From the NCBI RefSeq assembly GCF_902635505.1, contig NC_045431.1, forward strand, positions 7,161,001 through 7,225,000: 64,000 bases of DNA, written 5' to 3'. This document shows positions 47,845 to 60,800 of this stretch, one piece after another. The notes below the pieces were generated by a model. It searched no databases. It had not been told where the DNA came from and saw only the letters and a program-made list of their open reading frames with translations. Made by a program: the position numbers and the translations under genes. Within the stretch, counting starts at the first letter, position 1. Each line of letters opens with the position of its first letter. Source of the stretch: Sarcophilus harrisii (taxonomy: Eukaryota > Chordata > Mammalia > Dasyuromorphia > Dasyuridae).

Positions 47845-48112
47845 AGCCAGGTATGCTGGTGCGTAACTACAATTCCTCTACTGGAGGGGCCAAGGCTGGC
47901 AGATTGCTTGGCCTGAGCCACAGTAGGGCTAACACTGATTGGGCCTTCATACCAAGACAGGAACTCAAGCGCTGAGCCCTCAGGGGGTGCCTCCAGCAGG
48001 TGGGAACCGGGCAGGTCAGAGCTCCTGTTCCTGTGCCAGGCAATGGTGGGATTTGGACCATGAGAAGCCACCACTCTTCTAGGCTGAACGAGAGATACCT
48101 GGTATTTAAAAA
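47845..48112 (+). pseudogene. 7SL (SRP) RNA pseudogene or 7SL-derived copy
   Basis: Matches the 7SL order along roughly 265 bp: GCCAGGTATGCTGGTGCGTA (5' GCCGGGCGCGGTGGCGCG end), GAGGGGCCAAGGCTGGCAGA, TTGCTTGGCCTGAG, GTAGGGCTAACACTGATTGG (7SL GTAGTGCGCTATGCCGATCGG), AGGTGGGAACCGGGCAGGTC, CAATGGTGGGATT, AGAAGCCACCACT, and a GAGAGATACCTGGT end followed by an A-run. It includes the central S-domain, so it is not an Alu-type dimer. Several indels and substitutions indicate a degenerate retrocopy. Confidence 0.8.
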
Positions 48113-49529
48113 AAACAACTGAGAAATTAAACCAGGAATACCTCAAGATAAACAAAGACACCTTCTCAGAAGCAGCTTCCCATTGCCTTGCACTGGACAT
48201 TTGGAAATAAAGGCTTTGGATGAATTGGGGTCAATATTTTTGTTTCCAATAACCAGTTCTTGTGTTTCAAATTCAGAAGCTTTGTGTTTTAGATCCATTA
48301 GCAAGTCGGACACAACCTTTGTCCCCTTAAGCCATCACCACATGGAGCATATCTGTTTGTGGAGCTCCATCCCTAAATAACCAGCAGGATTCTGCTGATG
48401 TTTGATTCAGCAATCAAAGACTTACTGTTTTTGTTTCTCCTCTGCCACCAAACTAGCCAAAGGTCGAATCCACCGTAGACTCCATCTGAACGATTATGCT
48501 TCAAATTGGGATAGCAATTGTTTTTAACTCTGGGGTTCTAAACTACGAGTGCACAAACGGCTATTCCATGTAATCTTGTCTTACAGTGGGGATAAATTAC
48601 TATAATAAATAACCCAATAAATAAAAAATTTTCAAGTCAAGCAGCTTAATTTGGATAAATTGCTTTACATTCACACACACACACACACGAGAACCTGACT
48701 TGAAATACATATGATTTGTTTTCAATTCCAAGCCTGTGACCCTAACTAATTTGTGTGGCTTGGCAATGAAGTGAAGGAATGAGCAGGGAATATAACCGCT
48801 TGTATGATGAAGACAGGGAGGTTTGCTCAATCAAATGACAATTATGGCAGCTTTTCTCAAACATCTATGGTTTGAACCATATGGAACGGCTTCTTTGCCC
48901 ATACACGTCTCCTTAATTTCTTGAGCATTTTAAAATTTTGTCCAGGGGGACAAGCAAAGATGAATTCACTTTTACATGACAGCTCTTCAAATCCTTCAAG
49001 ACAGCAATTAGATGCCCCACAGCTCCCTAATTCTTTTCTTAGGCCAAATTATCACAAAGTTTCTTCAACTAATTCTAGTATGGCGGGATTCCCTGGTCAG
49101 TTTTTTCAAGTTACTGGTTCTTCAGATACTATGGGTTATCAAAACTTTACCTAAAATATCCTACCAAGAACAGAATACAAAAATCTACAATATATATATA
49201 TATAATATATAATACAATATATATATAATATATAATCTACAATATATGACCAAGACAAAATAAAAATACGCTTATTTTTAACATTTATTATTTTTCACTT
49301 TTCAAATAACTTTGAGTTTTAGATTCTCTCTCCTCTAGGCTCCCCATACATTGGGAAAGCAAGAAATATATTATCTGTTATACATATGGAATCATTCACA
49401 TCAAAAAACATTTCCACTTTGGCCATCTTGCAAAAAAAATGAAAAAATTATACTTCAATTTACTGTGTCTTATTTTAATGTCATTCAATATGACATTAAT
49501 TTTTTAAAATGTTGTTAGACTGTGGGGAC

Positions 49530-49620
49530 CTTAAAGACAGATTATTTCATTCATTGTATTTATAACTCCAGTGCTGGGCCTAGCATACAGAAGTTGCTCA
49601 ACTGATGCTTAATCAATGCA
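49530..49620 (+). mobile_element. CORE/L2-type 3' tail
   Basis: CAGTGCTGGGCCTAGCATAC, AGAAGTTGCTCAACTGATGC, TTAATCAATG. Same order as 29860 and 31510. Confidence 0.6.
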
Positions 49621-49924
49621 ATGAACTTGCATTGCACTGAAGCTTCTAGGTTTTCTCACATGAAGTATTATCCGTGTTTTTTATCTTGGACTTTATAGCT
49701 GCCTTCTTAACCCAGTATAGGACATTTCTATTCAATTTTCCCTCATTAAGATTCAGTCCATTGTCTTGGCCTGTTGATATTTTTTTTGGATTCTATTATC
49801 CAGCATATTAGCATGCTTCCCAACTCTGTGACATCTACCAATTAAATAAGAATGTCATTCATACCTTCACTTAAGGAAACCATAACCATGTTGAACAGCA
49901 GAAAAGGGCCAAAGCTAATTGTAT

Positions 49925-50170
49925 AATATTTCAGAGTCCGATTCTTTTTGAACAGCAAAATAACGGTTTGGACACGTATACTTATTTTGTATTTAATTTA
50001 TACTTTAACATATTTAACATGTATTGGCCATCCTGCCCTCTGGGGGAGGGGATGGGGGGAAGGAGGGGAAAAATTGGAATGAAAGATTTGGCAATTGTCA
50101 ATGCTGTAAAATTACCCAGGCATATAACTTGTGGAAAAAAAAAAACCTATTAAAATTAAAAAAAAAAAGG
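49925..50170 (+). mobile_element. L1 3' UTR with poly(A)
   Basis: ATTGGCCATCCTGCCCTCTG then a G-rich run, GATTTGGCAATTGTCAATGC, GTAAAATTACCCAGGCATAT, and two A-runs. It is the reverse of the minus-strand L1 ends at 16.1 and 58.4 kb. Confidence 0.85.
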
Positions 50171-50507
50171 GGGGCCAGGGACAGATCATTGGATATCCCA
50201 TTATTAAGGTAAAATAAGTTTTAACAGGCACCATCTTATACATTCATTGAAGAAAGTATTTATTTAGTATATATTTTATATTTGCTTATATGAATATATT
50301 TTGTTTCCCCCATTGAAACATATGCCTTGAAGAAATTTTTCTGTATTCCCAGTATCAGAGACACAACATCCCCTTTAAAAAATACATGACATATTGAAAC
50401 AAACCCAAGTTTTGTAAAATTCAGTATCCTCAGGCCACCTTTCTCTCCAGTTCCTCCCCCACGAATGAAAACAACCGTCATCCACAGATCAGGTAGGCCA
50501 TCTTATT

Positions 50508-50513
50508 TTTATT
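50508..50513 (-). promoter_or_regulatory. PROM1: PROM1 polyadenylation signal
   Basis: AATAAA on the minus strand inside ATTCCAATAAAAATAAG, at the end of the 3' UTR block order shared with human. Confidence 0.65.
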
Positions 50514-51782
50514 GGAATGAATTGGGGGACATCATTTTCAAGTGAAAGATACAACTTTTTAAAAAACCTGACATTTTGAATAATTTTACACATGTGCTAC
50601 ATATCTGAGATGAGGTCTCTTCTGACCTGATATATGAGTCATCTAGCAGAAAAATAAATTCACAGCAAACAATCATTAGGAGCTTTCACCTAATTTTTAG
50701 GATCTCTTCCCAAAGAATCATTTATCACAGAAACAGAAAAACAGGGTGTCTGGCAAATAGTACTCTTCTGGCATCGTGTCTGTCTGAAAATTGTGACCAT
50801 TTTCCAGATGGCCTCATTTTAATAGTAGAGTCATTTGAAATCCATACAAATTATTCTGATGGCCAAATCATCCTGAATATCTCGATTAGACTGGAAGCGC
50901 CACCTCCAAGAGAAATAGCCTCAGTCTTTTTTCTCCCAAATTCACAGATCGGATGAATTTACATCCTCCTGGAGTTGACATCTATTAAAAACCGTCCCAG
51001 TTTCCAATGACCTAAAAAAGCCAAGCACCCTATATATTTTAATTTTTTTTTCAAATTACTATGAAGAATCAATCTGATTCTCAGATTTTTCTTCTGTATA
51101 TTCTTTTCAAAACGATCTTAACGATCATTTAACGAGTAGAAGAAATATCTTACAGGTGGCATATGGGCCCAAAAGGACATACTGTAGAATTCACACACAT
51201 ACTTTGGTAAAAAAACGGATTCTTTAACAGCACCAACAATCAACACCGATCATGCTGGTTTATTCTCATTTTGAAAGTAATTTATTCAATACTAAGATTG
51301 TTTGGTTTTTTTTTTTTAACACTTATAAGACTGTGGTAACAAAAGGTTTATATACAAAAATCACTGCATATAAAATGTATTTTAAATGTAAACGTTGTCA
51401 GTTTAATGCATTTCCCAAAATCAAATGGAACAATTACACACGGGTAGTCGTTCCCTGAAAAATAGCATTAAACAGAGCCGATATACAGGTATGGGTGGTT
51501 TTGAGATAGAAACCCAGTGTAAAAAAGTAAAAACCAAAAGCTAACATCTTCCCCCGCCCCCTACAACATCTGAAATCCAGTAGCAGTCGCCTCGAACAGT
51601 GGTCAACCTGAAAGATGTGCTGGTGATTGAGCTCTAGTCCGGAAACACGTGTCTGTTAGCTCATATCATAGCACCCCATGTGACGTCCTACGGTTCCTTG
51701 GTTTAAAGCTGTGTGACTAGTAAGTCATCAAAAACCATACTGGATTTGAAAGGTGCTTGTAGATTAGAAGATAGGTAGAATG

Positions 51783-51813
51783 CTATGTTCTCTTCCATGT
51801 AGGCATCTTGAGA
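51783..51813 (-). CDS. PROM1: PROM1 last coding segment
   Basis: Joined in phase to the 56112 donor (ACAAG|T), it reads [10 protein letters not shown]-stop. The human tail after VMT is SPSQH. Acceptor quality, phase and continuity with the recognisable 3' UTR support it; the peptide itself is not conserved. Confidence 0.65.
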
Positions 51814-54800
51814 CTGGAAATTAAGGGTCATAAAATAAGAAACATTTAAAGTCATCGAAATAGGATCAGTGCAAAAAATTAGTAATACAGAATCCTAAAG
51901 TCCTGAAATGACTATATATCACAATGCTATAACTAGCTGTTATGGTACTGGGGAAAAACAACCTAAAACATGATCTCAAGTCACCTTTGCAATTCAAGAC
52001 ATGAAAATAATGCAAAAATAATTAAGATCAGCCTCATTTGCAAAAGCTTCTACACTGCCCAGTATACTTGTCCAATGTTTATGCCCTTCTAAATTTCACT
52101 AATGTGTACAAAGCCCCAGGGCAGGTTATATAGGGAGAGGGACCTTAACTCTACAAGAAGCCGAGGATCCATGCAGGTGGACAACTGCAACTTATCCTCT
52201 CTCAAGGGGCTGTTTAGAGCAGGGCTTCTGAAACTTTTTTACTCGTGACTCCTTTTGACCTGAGAAATTTTTACATGACTCTAAGCATTTACATCTATAA
52301 AAAGGTCTACACTTAAAACATTTGTTGATAATAAATTATAATTTCATGACTCCCGCATTCAGTTAGGTGACCCCCATATGAGGTTACAAACTACAATTTA
52401 AGAAGTCCTGATCTAGAGCAATAGCATCAAACTCCAATAGAAATGAGGGCCACTAAATAGTCCATAAAATCCCTGCTGGTCACATCTTAACTTGGTTTTA
52501 AAGTGTAATATTATTTCCATTTTATTGCGTTTTTCCTAATTTTGTTAAAATTACATGTCAATATCGGATTTGGATCAGAGAGAAACTCAGAAATCCTGCA
52601 GGCCAAAGGTGTGTTTGATAGCACTGGCCTAGAGCAGGGAGAATCCCCAGCCTCCTAAAAAGAATTTGGCCAAGTTCTCATAGTTAGTGTGCATCAAAGG
52701 CAGGATTAAAATTCAAACACTCCAGCCTTCAAGGTCAGCTCTCTATCCATTAGGTCACTAGATATGTAATATTTTATAATTATAGATGTAAAAGATTATA
52801 TATGATTATAATATAATATGTAATAATATATAATGCATTCATTATTAATTATATGTTTATATAAAGTATATATATATATGTATAATGTGGAACAGGCTGT
52901 CTGATTTAAGGAATAAAAAGTCTATCATAATTCACTATATATTGTCAAAATTGATTCTGCTGGAGTCACAAATCATTTCATGTAGAAATTTCTAACTTAC
53001 CTCATTCACTCCCAATATCCTCTACCACTGTTCCATGGCACTAAAAAAAAAAAAAAAAGAAAAAAAGAAATAACACTTTTGGAAAGTTGATCTAGGGCGA
53101 AAGAACAACTCTGATAATGAGGAAGAGAAGACCTAAAGGCTTTTAGGATAAATTAAACTCATGAACACCAGTGACAAAGCAAAGCTTCCAAAATGTGTAA
53201 GTCCTAATGGCATCCTCAGAAGAAATTCACTGAAGTGAAATACTGTCATTTAAATCAGTGGTTCCCGTGTAGTGGTCTGCAATCCCCTTGGGGTTTTGCG
53301 ATGCACAAAAAGCTGGAGCTAAAACTCCTTTAATGGCACCTTGGACAATAAAGAATTGCCCAAGTACATTACAGATCTAGTTTTCCTCTGGAAAACAATC
53401 AAGTGATCTTTTAAAAATATCTTATAATTATGGCTGTATAATGTAATTTTTAACATGAAGCTTTGGGGGACAAAAGCCATCACTAGATGTTGTGAGTGCT
53501 TCATAAATGTAAAAGAATATTATGAGTAGGATATTGAATTGCCCTGTAGCAATTCAATACATTGTTGAAAGAGGTTTATAGAACAAAAAAATACATTTAT
53601 TAGGAACCAGTGACCTAAATGTTTTGATATCATTTCCAGATGTTTTTAAGAAAGTACACAGGAAAGCCTAGTCAGAAAGTTTCTTTTAAAAATCAGTGTA
53701 ATAAAACTACCATCAAGTTCAGAAAAAATTAATCTCCCCTCAAAAGTACATGGAAAAAAAACTAGCAAAAGTAATAAAAAGAGAGAAGCCAGGAATGACT
53801 CGCTCTCCAATGGGATTGCTGCTTTTTCCTTTGCCTCTCCATGGAAGACAGAAAACAAGCTGCATTTCAGTATAGGCTTTATTACAAAAAATATCCTCTT
53901 GAAATCAAACTCTTCTTAATTTCTATTTTACAATCTTATTGTCTTTCTATTGATTAAGAATACCTTAATATGCATTATGTGCTGATTATAGCTATCTAAA
54001 ATAAATCTGTCCCTCAAAGGGACAGCTCAACAATGTTGTGAAAAAAGTCTTTCTTTTTCAAGTTATTGATAATGAGGAAATCATACTCTAAATGTAACTA
54101 TGAAATGTCTCCCGAATCTGCTCTTCCTCTTCATTCATTGTCTTAAGCCCCAACTTTATATACAAAATATTTATTTCTCTATTATTTATATATATACAAA
54201 TATGTCTATGTGTTTATGTGAATATATGTACGTCTCTTTGCTTTCTCAGATTCCTTATTTTTGTCATTGCTGTATTCCAATAAATTCTTTGTATTACTGC
54301 CTGTTTATGACCCCAGAATTAACGTCTAACAATAAAGAGTCTTTAGAAAACCTAAAACTCCGAGCCCAAGGGGATATGGGCAGCAAGAAAGAATCCTGAG
54401 GTTAAGAATTCTTCTTCAATCTGTTGACCAGCTAGTCTTGATTGACCCTTCCCAGCTAGCTGAACAAATGCCTAATTAGAGATAGCTAAGTGGTTAGCAC
54501 AGCGGTAGAGTGGTGGACCTGGAGCTTGGAAGATGGTCCTGGGAACGTTCTAGCTATGTGATCCGGATTAACCTCCCTGGTTCAGTTTCCTCAGCGGTAA
54601 AATGGGGACAATGTTAGCTCCTACCTCCCAAGGTTGTCGTGCAGATCAAATGAGATAAAATGGATAAAGCTCGGTATCTGGTACATAGTAGGTGCTAACC
54701 ATTGCACGTTGTCCCTTTTCTCTCAACTTTGCATCTAAAATTTAGACTAAAGGAAAAAGCCCCAAATTGTTGCTTTTCTCAGACATCTGTGGTTCAGAGA

Positions 54801-57800
54801 TAGAAGCAATATCCTCTCCCTTGGGGAAGAAAGTCTCCCATTCTATGATCTGGAGCAGACCCATTTTCTTGTTCTGCTTGAAGTCATTATGAGCAAGGGG
54901 CTCTCTACCCAACTTTTCATAGTAACTTTAGGCAGAGGGAACAAAGGAATCCACAGAAACACAAACCATCTTTGGCTCTGAAAAGAATAAGAATGGCTCC
55001 CACTTGTATCACACTTCTCACTGCTGGTGCTTCTACAGATCCACTATCTCATCTCACAAAATGGCACCTTCACCATTTTGTGGGTAAAGAAACCAAGAGT
55101 CGCTAAGGTCCATAAGTGACTTGTCAGGTCACAGAACTTGGGATCCAAATTGAAATCTTCCTGACTCCAAGACTAGTTCTCCAGCCACTAAACTTCCCTT
55201 CCCCACATGTGCACAGGGCAGCATGGACATGGTTTTCCTTTTGTAAAATAAGAAACCTCCTTGGGCTTGATTTAGTTCCTAGATTCATAGATTCAGTTCC
55301 TCACCAGGGACAAGTTAAATGAATGAGAAACTATATATTTAAGAGAGGGGGAAATCCAACTCCTTACTTCTCCTCTCCCCCCCAACCCCAAACCTCCACC
55401 ATGTCCCATCAAACTGAACATTTCATTCAGAAACAGCAGAATATACCACGAGCTCCATGGTATAAATCCAAGACAAGTTTCCTGAGCCCAACATGCAATA
55501 ATACATCTGTCAAATTTAACATGACTTGGTAAGCACGAGCCGATTCCTTTAAGCATGTCTTTCTTTAGAGTAGTTGTCTATTCCTCGATATTTCCTTACA
55601 CATGTACAAAATGAAAGAAAATCCTAGATTACACATTTTAAAAACTTTTCTTTCAGAAGTGTCAGACTAGCTTATCTACATGACAAAACAGCATAAAACA
55701 AACTCCCCAAAGGGCCGCTATAGAAACTCAATAAGCCTTATTAGTACAAAGTGATTCAGTGATTGTGGAGTAATCCGATTAAATGAAACATGTAAAACAT
55801 GTGAATGCACTTAATCATCAATGGCCTTTCCCCTGCTGTACAAAGTCATTTTAAGACAATTTCATTCCGTGACATCTTGCACAATTATTCAGGTATTTTG
55901 GGATTTTTAAATGCACCCAAATACTCGAAAGCACGACCAAATCTCCCCCAGTGCACGGTGTGATTAAAGATCAATCACTTCAAATAAATCATCATGCAGA
56001 AAAGAAAAAAACAGTGGATTTTTTATGCATGCAGACAACGCAATTAAAGGATTAATATAGCACATAAAGAGCCAAGAGTATAAGGCATGCGGTTTCAGGT
56101 TTTTGTGTTACCTTGTCATAACAGGATTGTGAAGACCATATAAATGATCTTTATGATAACCATAATTACCATTTTCCATACTGTAACAAAATAAATATAC
56201 CAAAAAAAGACTTATGTTATTGCTAAGATGAAAAAGTGGCAACATGGATTACAAAGACAACGTAAGAGGCAATGGAGAATAGGTAAAAAACAAACTAATG
56301 TTGGTACAACACACAAAAAGGTCAACTCAAATTCTGTATCCTTTACAAACCACCACCAAACACTCTAAACAACTACTTTTATACATTAAATATAGAGATA
56401 ATATATAGATGCATATAAATCTGTTTTAAGAGGCTTTACATTGACTGTATTTTCATCTGGACCTGTTTTGCAATAGACCTGTATCTTATTAATCAAAGGT
56501 CCATCACTGAGTAACATAAATCCCCTATACCCGCTTTATGAAAAGATTTAAATACTGTAAAAAAAAAAGTCTTACTTTTTCATGGGTAAAGTTTCAACAC
56601 TAAAAGATATAAAACAAAAAAGGAAACAATTATTTTTTAAAATACTCATGGAGGTAACAGCTGCCTTCCCATACTGCCTTTCTACTATAGTAGCTTAGAA
56701 GTGCTAAAAGATGGGCAGACTTGGGGGGTGGGGAACAGGTCAAGAACAAGGAGCACAATGGATGAAATTTAAAATGAAAACACAAACACAAGAGGTAAGT
56801 TAATGGGATAGTGAGGAAAAATAAAAACAAAAACACCACATATGGTTAAATGAAAACTAGTAAAAACAGTTATCATAAAGTGAAATGCCAAGTCCCTGAG
56901 ACAGAAGAACTGTAAATAAGAAATAGAAGATTGGTTAAAGAAAGCAAGGAAATTAAAGAGAAAATAATTAAGACCAGGATCCCTAGAGCAAAGGAATATT
57001 TAGTGTGACTGATAATATTTCGTGTAGGGGAGCTGATTATTAACCAGAGTAAGCCCTAGCTATACAAGATGTTCCTCTTTTGTTTTTTATGACAAAATAG
57101 GAAAAGTAGAATTTCTATGTGAGTGGGGGCGATGGGGAGGCTTTGGGAAATTTCTATTTTAATGTCAATCCCTTCCTTCTTCCTTAAAATCCACACACTT
57201 ACTCATCATAGACATCTTCTGAATCCATTCGACGATAATGTTTGGATAGCTTTACGGCAAGAATGAGAGCAGGAACTAAAAATATGGTGGCACCTCCCAA
57301 GCCAAACCAGAACGCATTCTGGAAGACAACAAAAGGCAAAACTTAAGTTATATATCATGTGAAAAAAGTAGAGGTAGAATAGTGGAGTGTTATCAAAGGT
57401 CTGAGTTCAAATCTGGACTCTGATAACCATAGATAAATCAGTTCCCTCCTCTGCCACAGTAAGCAATTGGACTAGACTAGACAGGGGATACGGCAATAAT
57501 CCATTATCCTTTATCTACATCCTATGTTTTCCCGACTCTTGCTTGCAACTTCTTATCCGCCTCCCCCTGAATTCCTTTTCAGTTCAGTTGTTTCCAGTCA
57601 CAGCCGACTCTCTGTGATCACATTTGGGATTTTCTGGGTAAGGATGCTGGCGTGCCTGTGATATTTCCTTCTGCTTTTGATATTTCCTTCTTCAGATCAT
57701 TGTGCAGATGAGGCACTGAAGTAAACAGAGCCGAATGACTTGCCCAGGGTCACACAACTAGGAAGGGCCTGAGACTAGATTTGAATTCAGGGAGGGGTCC

Positions 57801-60800
57801 TGATACCCAACCCAGCTGGATTTCTGCTTCTAAGCCTACTTCAAATGCCAATTTTTCCAGGAAGAGAAAACTTCTGGGAGCCCTCCATTTAGAAATGACT
57901 TATCCTTCTTCCCACAGCTCTGGGCATTTCATTGGTGAACTTTCTGCTCCACTGATTCTGTATTACTTTCTAGAAAAGCTGTTTGGGTATGTACCATATT
58001 CTCTCTCTTCGACTACATGCTCCATGAGGGAGGGAACGGGGTCTTATTTAAGTTAAATTCCCCCCTTCAATCTAGGACAATGCTCTGCAAATAGTATCAT
58101 TCAAATGTCGATTACAATAAAATGCCATCCGTGCACTTAATCTGCAGCAGCACCCGAATGCTCTATACACCAGAAAATTAGATTAATTGCTGTGTTCTGA
58201 AGATATTCTGCACTCTCCCATGACATGAGCTATTCACTGGAGTTGGCCTGCCCTCTTCCCCTCACCTCCCACCAAAACTTGTACCAGCTGAATTTCTGCC
58301 CATTCTTTAACATTTAGCTAAAAGTGCTACCTAATCCTATTTTAAAGTGTTTTTTTTTTAAATTAAAGTTATTTATTTTCAAATTATATGCATGGATAAT
58401 TTTTCAACATTGACCCCTTCAAAACCTCGTGTTCTAAATTTTCCCCTCCTTCCCTCCATCCGCTCCCCTAGATGGCAAGTAATCCAATATATGTTAAACA
58501 TGTTAAAATACATGTTAAATCCCATACATGTACAGATATTTATACAATTATCTTGCTGAACAAGAAAAATCAGATCAAAAAGGAAAAAAAAAACCAAGAA
58601 AAAAAACAAAATGCAAGCAAATAACAACAGATTCACAAAGAACTTTATGGACCATCCAGGTCTAACCATCCTATACCTACCTCTACGCTCTCACCCCTAA
58701 TGGGTTATCCAACTAAAGCCTTCACATTTCCACTCACCACCTTGCCAAAAAGCCCATTGTGTTGTTAGCAGCTTTAGCTACCAGAAAGTTTTTCTTGAAC
58801 AGAACTCTATTTGTCACTTCTACCCACAAGTCTCAGCCTGGGACTCTCTGGAACTATTCCATCTTTGTGACCCACTCTCTCTTACCCCCCCTAAACTCAA
58901 AGTCCCAAAGTTTCTCTGTTTCAGGTCTCACACACCCAATTATTTCTTTATGAGTTCCTCATGTGCTGATCTCGATTCCCTATAATATTCTGCTCACTTT
59001 CTCTCCACGTGCAGGAGTTTATCAATGTCCCTCTCAAAACGGGGAGCCCAGAATTGAAAACAAACCTCCAGATGTGGTCTGACCAGGGCAGGGGACACTG
59101 GGTCCACTATCTGCCTTTTCTGGACCCCATTCACAAGCGAGCACAGACTAAGCTTGCACGAGGTTTCTTTGGCAGCCACGGATGCCCATTTCACAATGGG
59201 GGTCACAGCCAACCGAAGCTCTCAAGCCTTTTCCTGAGACACCAGGAGTCTCCCAGTCTGTGGGCTTGGTTTCTGTACGCCTGACACTTATTTTCATTCC
59301 ATGGTCTCTTATTAGAGCCAGCCCATGGTGACGAGAACATCCTATACAATGATTCTGGCATATACATAAGTAGTAAAAATGTCACAAAGTGAGATTTAAG
59401 TCTGTCACCCGGCTTCAGATCCAGTGCTGCCCCTGTTCCCCCACCCCAAGTTATTGGGAGAAAAAACTGAGCTTTTCTTTTTTAATTATTTTTTATATTG
59501 TACTTGCCCCATGGGAGGGGGAAGATTAGTGATAATTGCCCCAAAGCTCTAGAAAGTCTTGATTCAAAGATAAAGTTGTTTTTAGTATAATTTTAATGTC
59601 AAATAGTTTTGTGTTACTCTGAAAATTTCAGAAAACGAATTGGCCAGAAGCATGGACTCTTTGCCCAGGTTTTGATTATGGTTTCTAAGGAAGGGAAAGG
59701 CTCGTGATAATTGCCCCAAAGCTCTAAAAAGTCCTGAATCAAAGATGAAGTTATGGTTAGTATAATTTTAATGTCAAATGCACTTTGTGTTACCCTGAAT
59801 CTTGCAGGAAAAGAATTGGCCAGAAGCATGAACTATTTGCCCATGTTTTGATTATGGTTTCTAGCTAATGATAATAACTTGCACTGATGGGATGTTTTGC
59901 AGACATTAGTTGCTTGGATCCTAACAATTCTCTGTGATAGACAGAGTAGGTGTTGTTATTCCCATTTACAAGTGAGAAAACTGGGGCTCTGGGGAGCAGA
60001 AAGGACTTTGTAGGCACATTTAGAGCTCGAAATCACAGAAAGTTGAACGGGAAGGATGATGGGGTTAGTCTAAAATCCAGGTTTTCTGCCTTGAAGTCCA
60101 TTCTCTTCTCCCATGTTGGAGGAGACAAAAAGGATACAATTAATTTAATCACCCAATCAGAACTATCCAGAATCTTGCTTATATTTTTGAAGAAATATTT
60201 GTCAAAATATGAAGTATTTTACATGTATTTTCCCATAGCCTCTCTCATCTACTCACTACCAGCTAGAGGGCACCAGAGTGCACAGAACGCCAGGTCAGGA
60301 GTCGACAAGACTCATCTCCATGAGTTCAAATCCAGCCTCGGACACTTCCGATCTGCGTGACACTGAGCAAACCTTTTAACCCTGTTTCCCTCATTTGTAA
60401 AATGAGCTGGAAGTGGAAATGGCAAAACCGCTCGAGTCTCTTTGCCAGATGAGATCAGGAAGAGTCAGGCTTGATTGAAAAATGATTGGACAACAAAAAC
60501 ACCATATAAATATTTACATGGCAGTAGAATAATAGCAATGAAAAACTAATATTTAGAAAGTGATTGAATTAATGTTTTCAAAGACAAATATCATTTACCA
60601 TAGAGTTAGTGATATAGCTGCACAGAAACATTTCAACAGCAGTATCTATGATGTTGGCAAGGGGTTTGCAGGCTGCCACATCCATGGTGATCTAAAAGGG
60701 GGTTAGAAGAAATGGTTTGTTAAGACGAATATTTTTAAATGTGGGATTACCTCAACCAAAACTTTAATAATAAAACCTGATATTAAACTTTTATAACTCA

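Larger units (their letters stand above)
39100..50489. other. Intergenic region between FGFBP2 and PROM1
   Basis: No gene recognised. Outside the repeats, hairpin and 7SL copy listed separately, I see nothing I can name in 39100-40500, 40640-43480, 45350-46270 and 48120-49520, apart from an L2-like scrap (39795-39870), a short CA run (48672-48690), an AT-rich patch (49190-49250) and a SINE-like shred near 41920-42000. Confidence 0.6.
50490..51813 (-). other. PROM1: PROM1 terminal exon with about 1.3 kb 3' UTR
   Basis: An acceptor CTTAATTTCCAG precedes 51813. Along the minus strand several short blocks match my recollection of the human PROM1 3' UTR, in order: ACTTTTTTACACTG, CTTTTGTTACCACAG, TTGGTGCTGTT, and a final CCCCCAATTCATTCCAATAAAAAT. 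The canonical AATAAA at 50508-50513 gives an exon length close to the human one. Two earlier AATAAA signals (51259-51264, 51281-51286) could give shorter 3' ends. The exact cleavage site is an estimate. Confidence 0.75.

Noticed and set aside
53483-53498. Alternative PROM1 last exon (AAG|CACTCACAACATCTAG, partly like the human end)
   Set aside because: It lies inside the hAT-like element 53256-53612 and out of frame with SQH; the 51813 acceptor is next to recognisable PROM1 3' UTR.
54027-54048. Alternative PROM1 last exon reading LFSQHC-stop
   Set aside because: The SQH match is in frame, but the acceptor has a purine-rich upstream region without a pyrimidine tract, and the 3' UTR similarity lies elsewhere.
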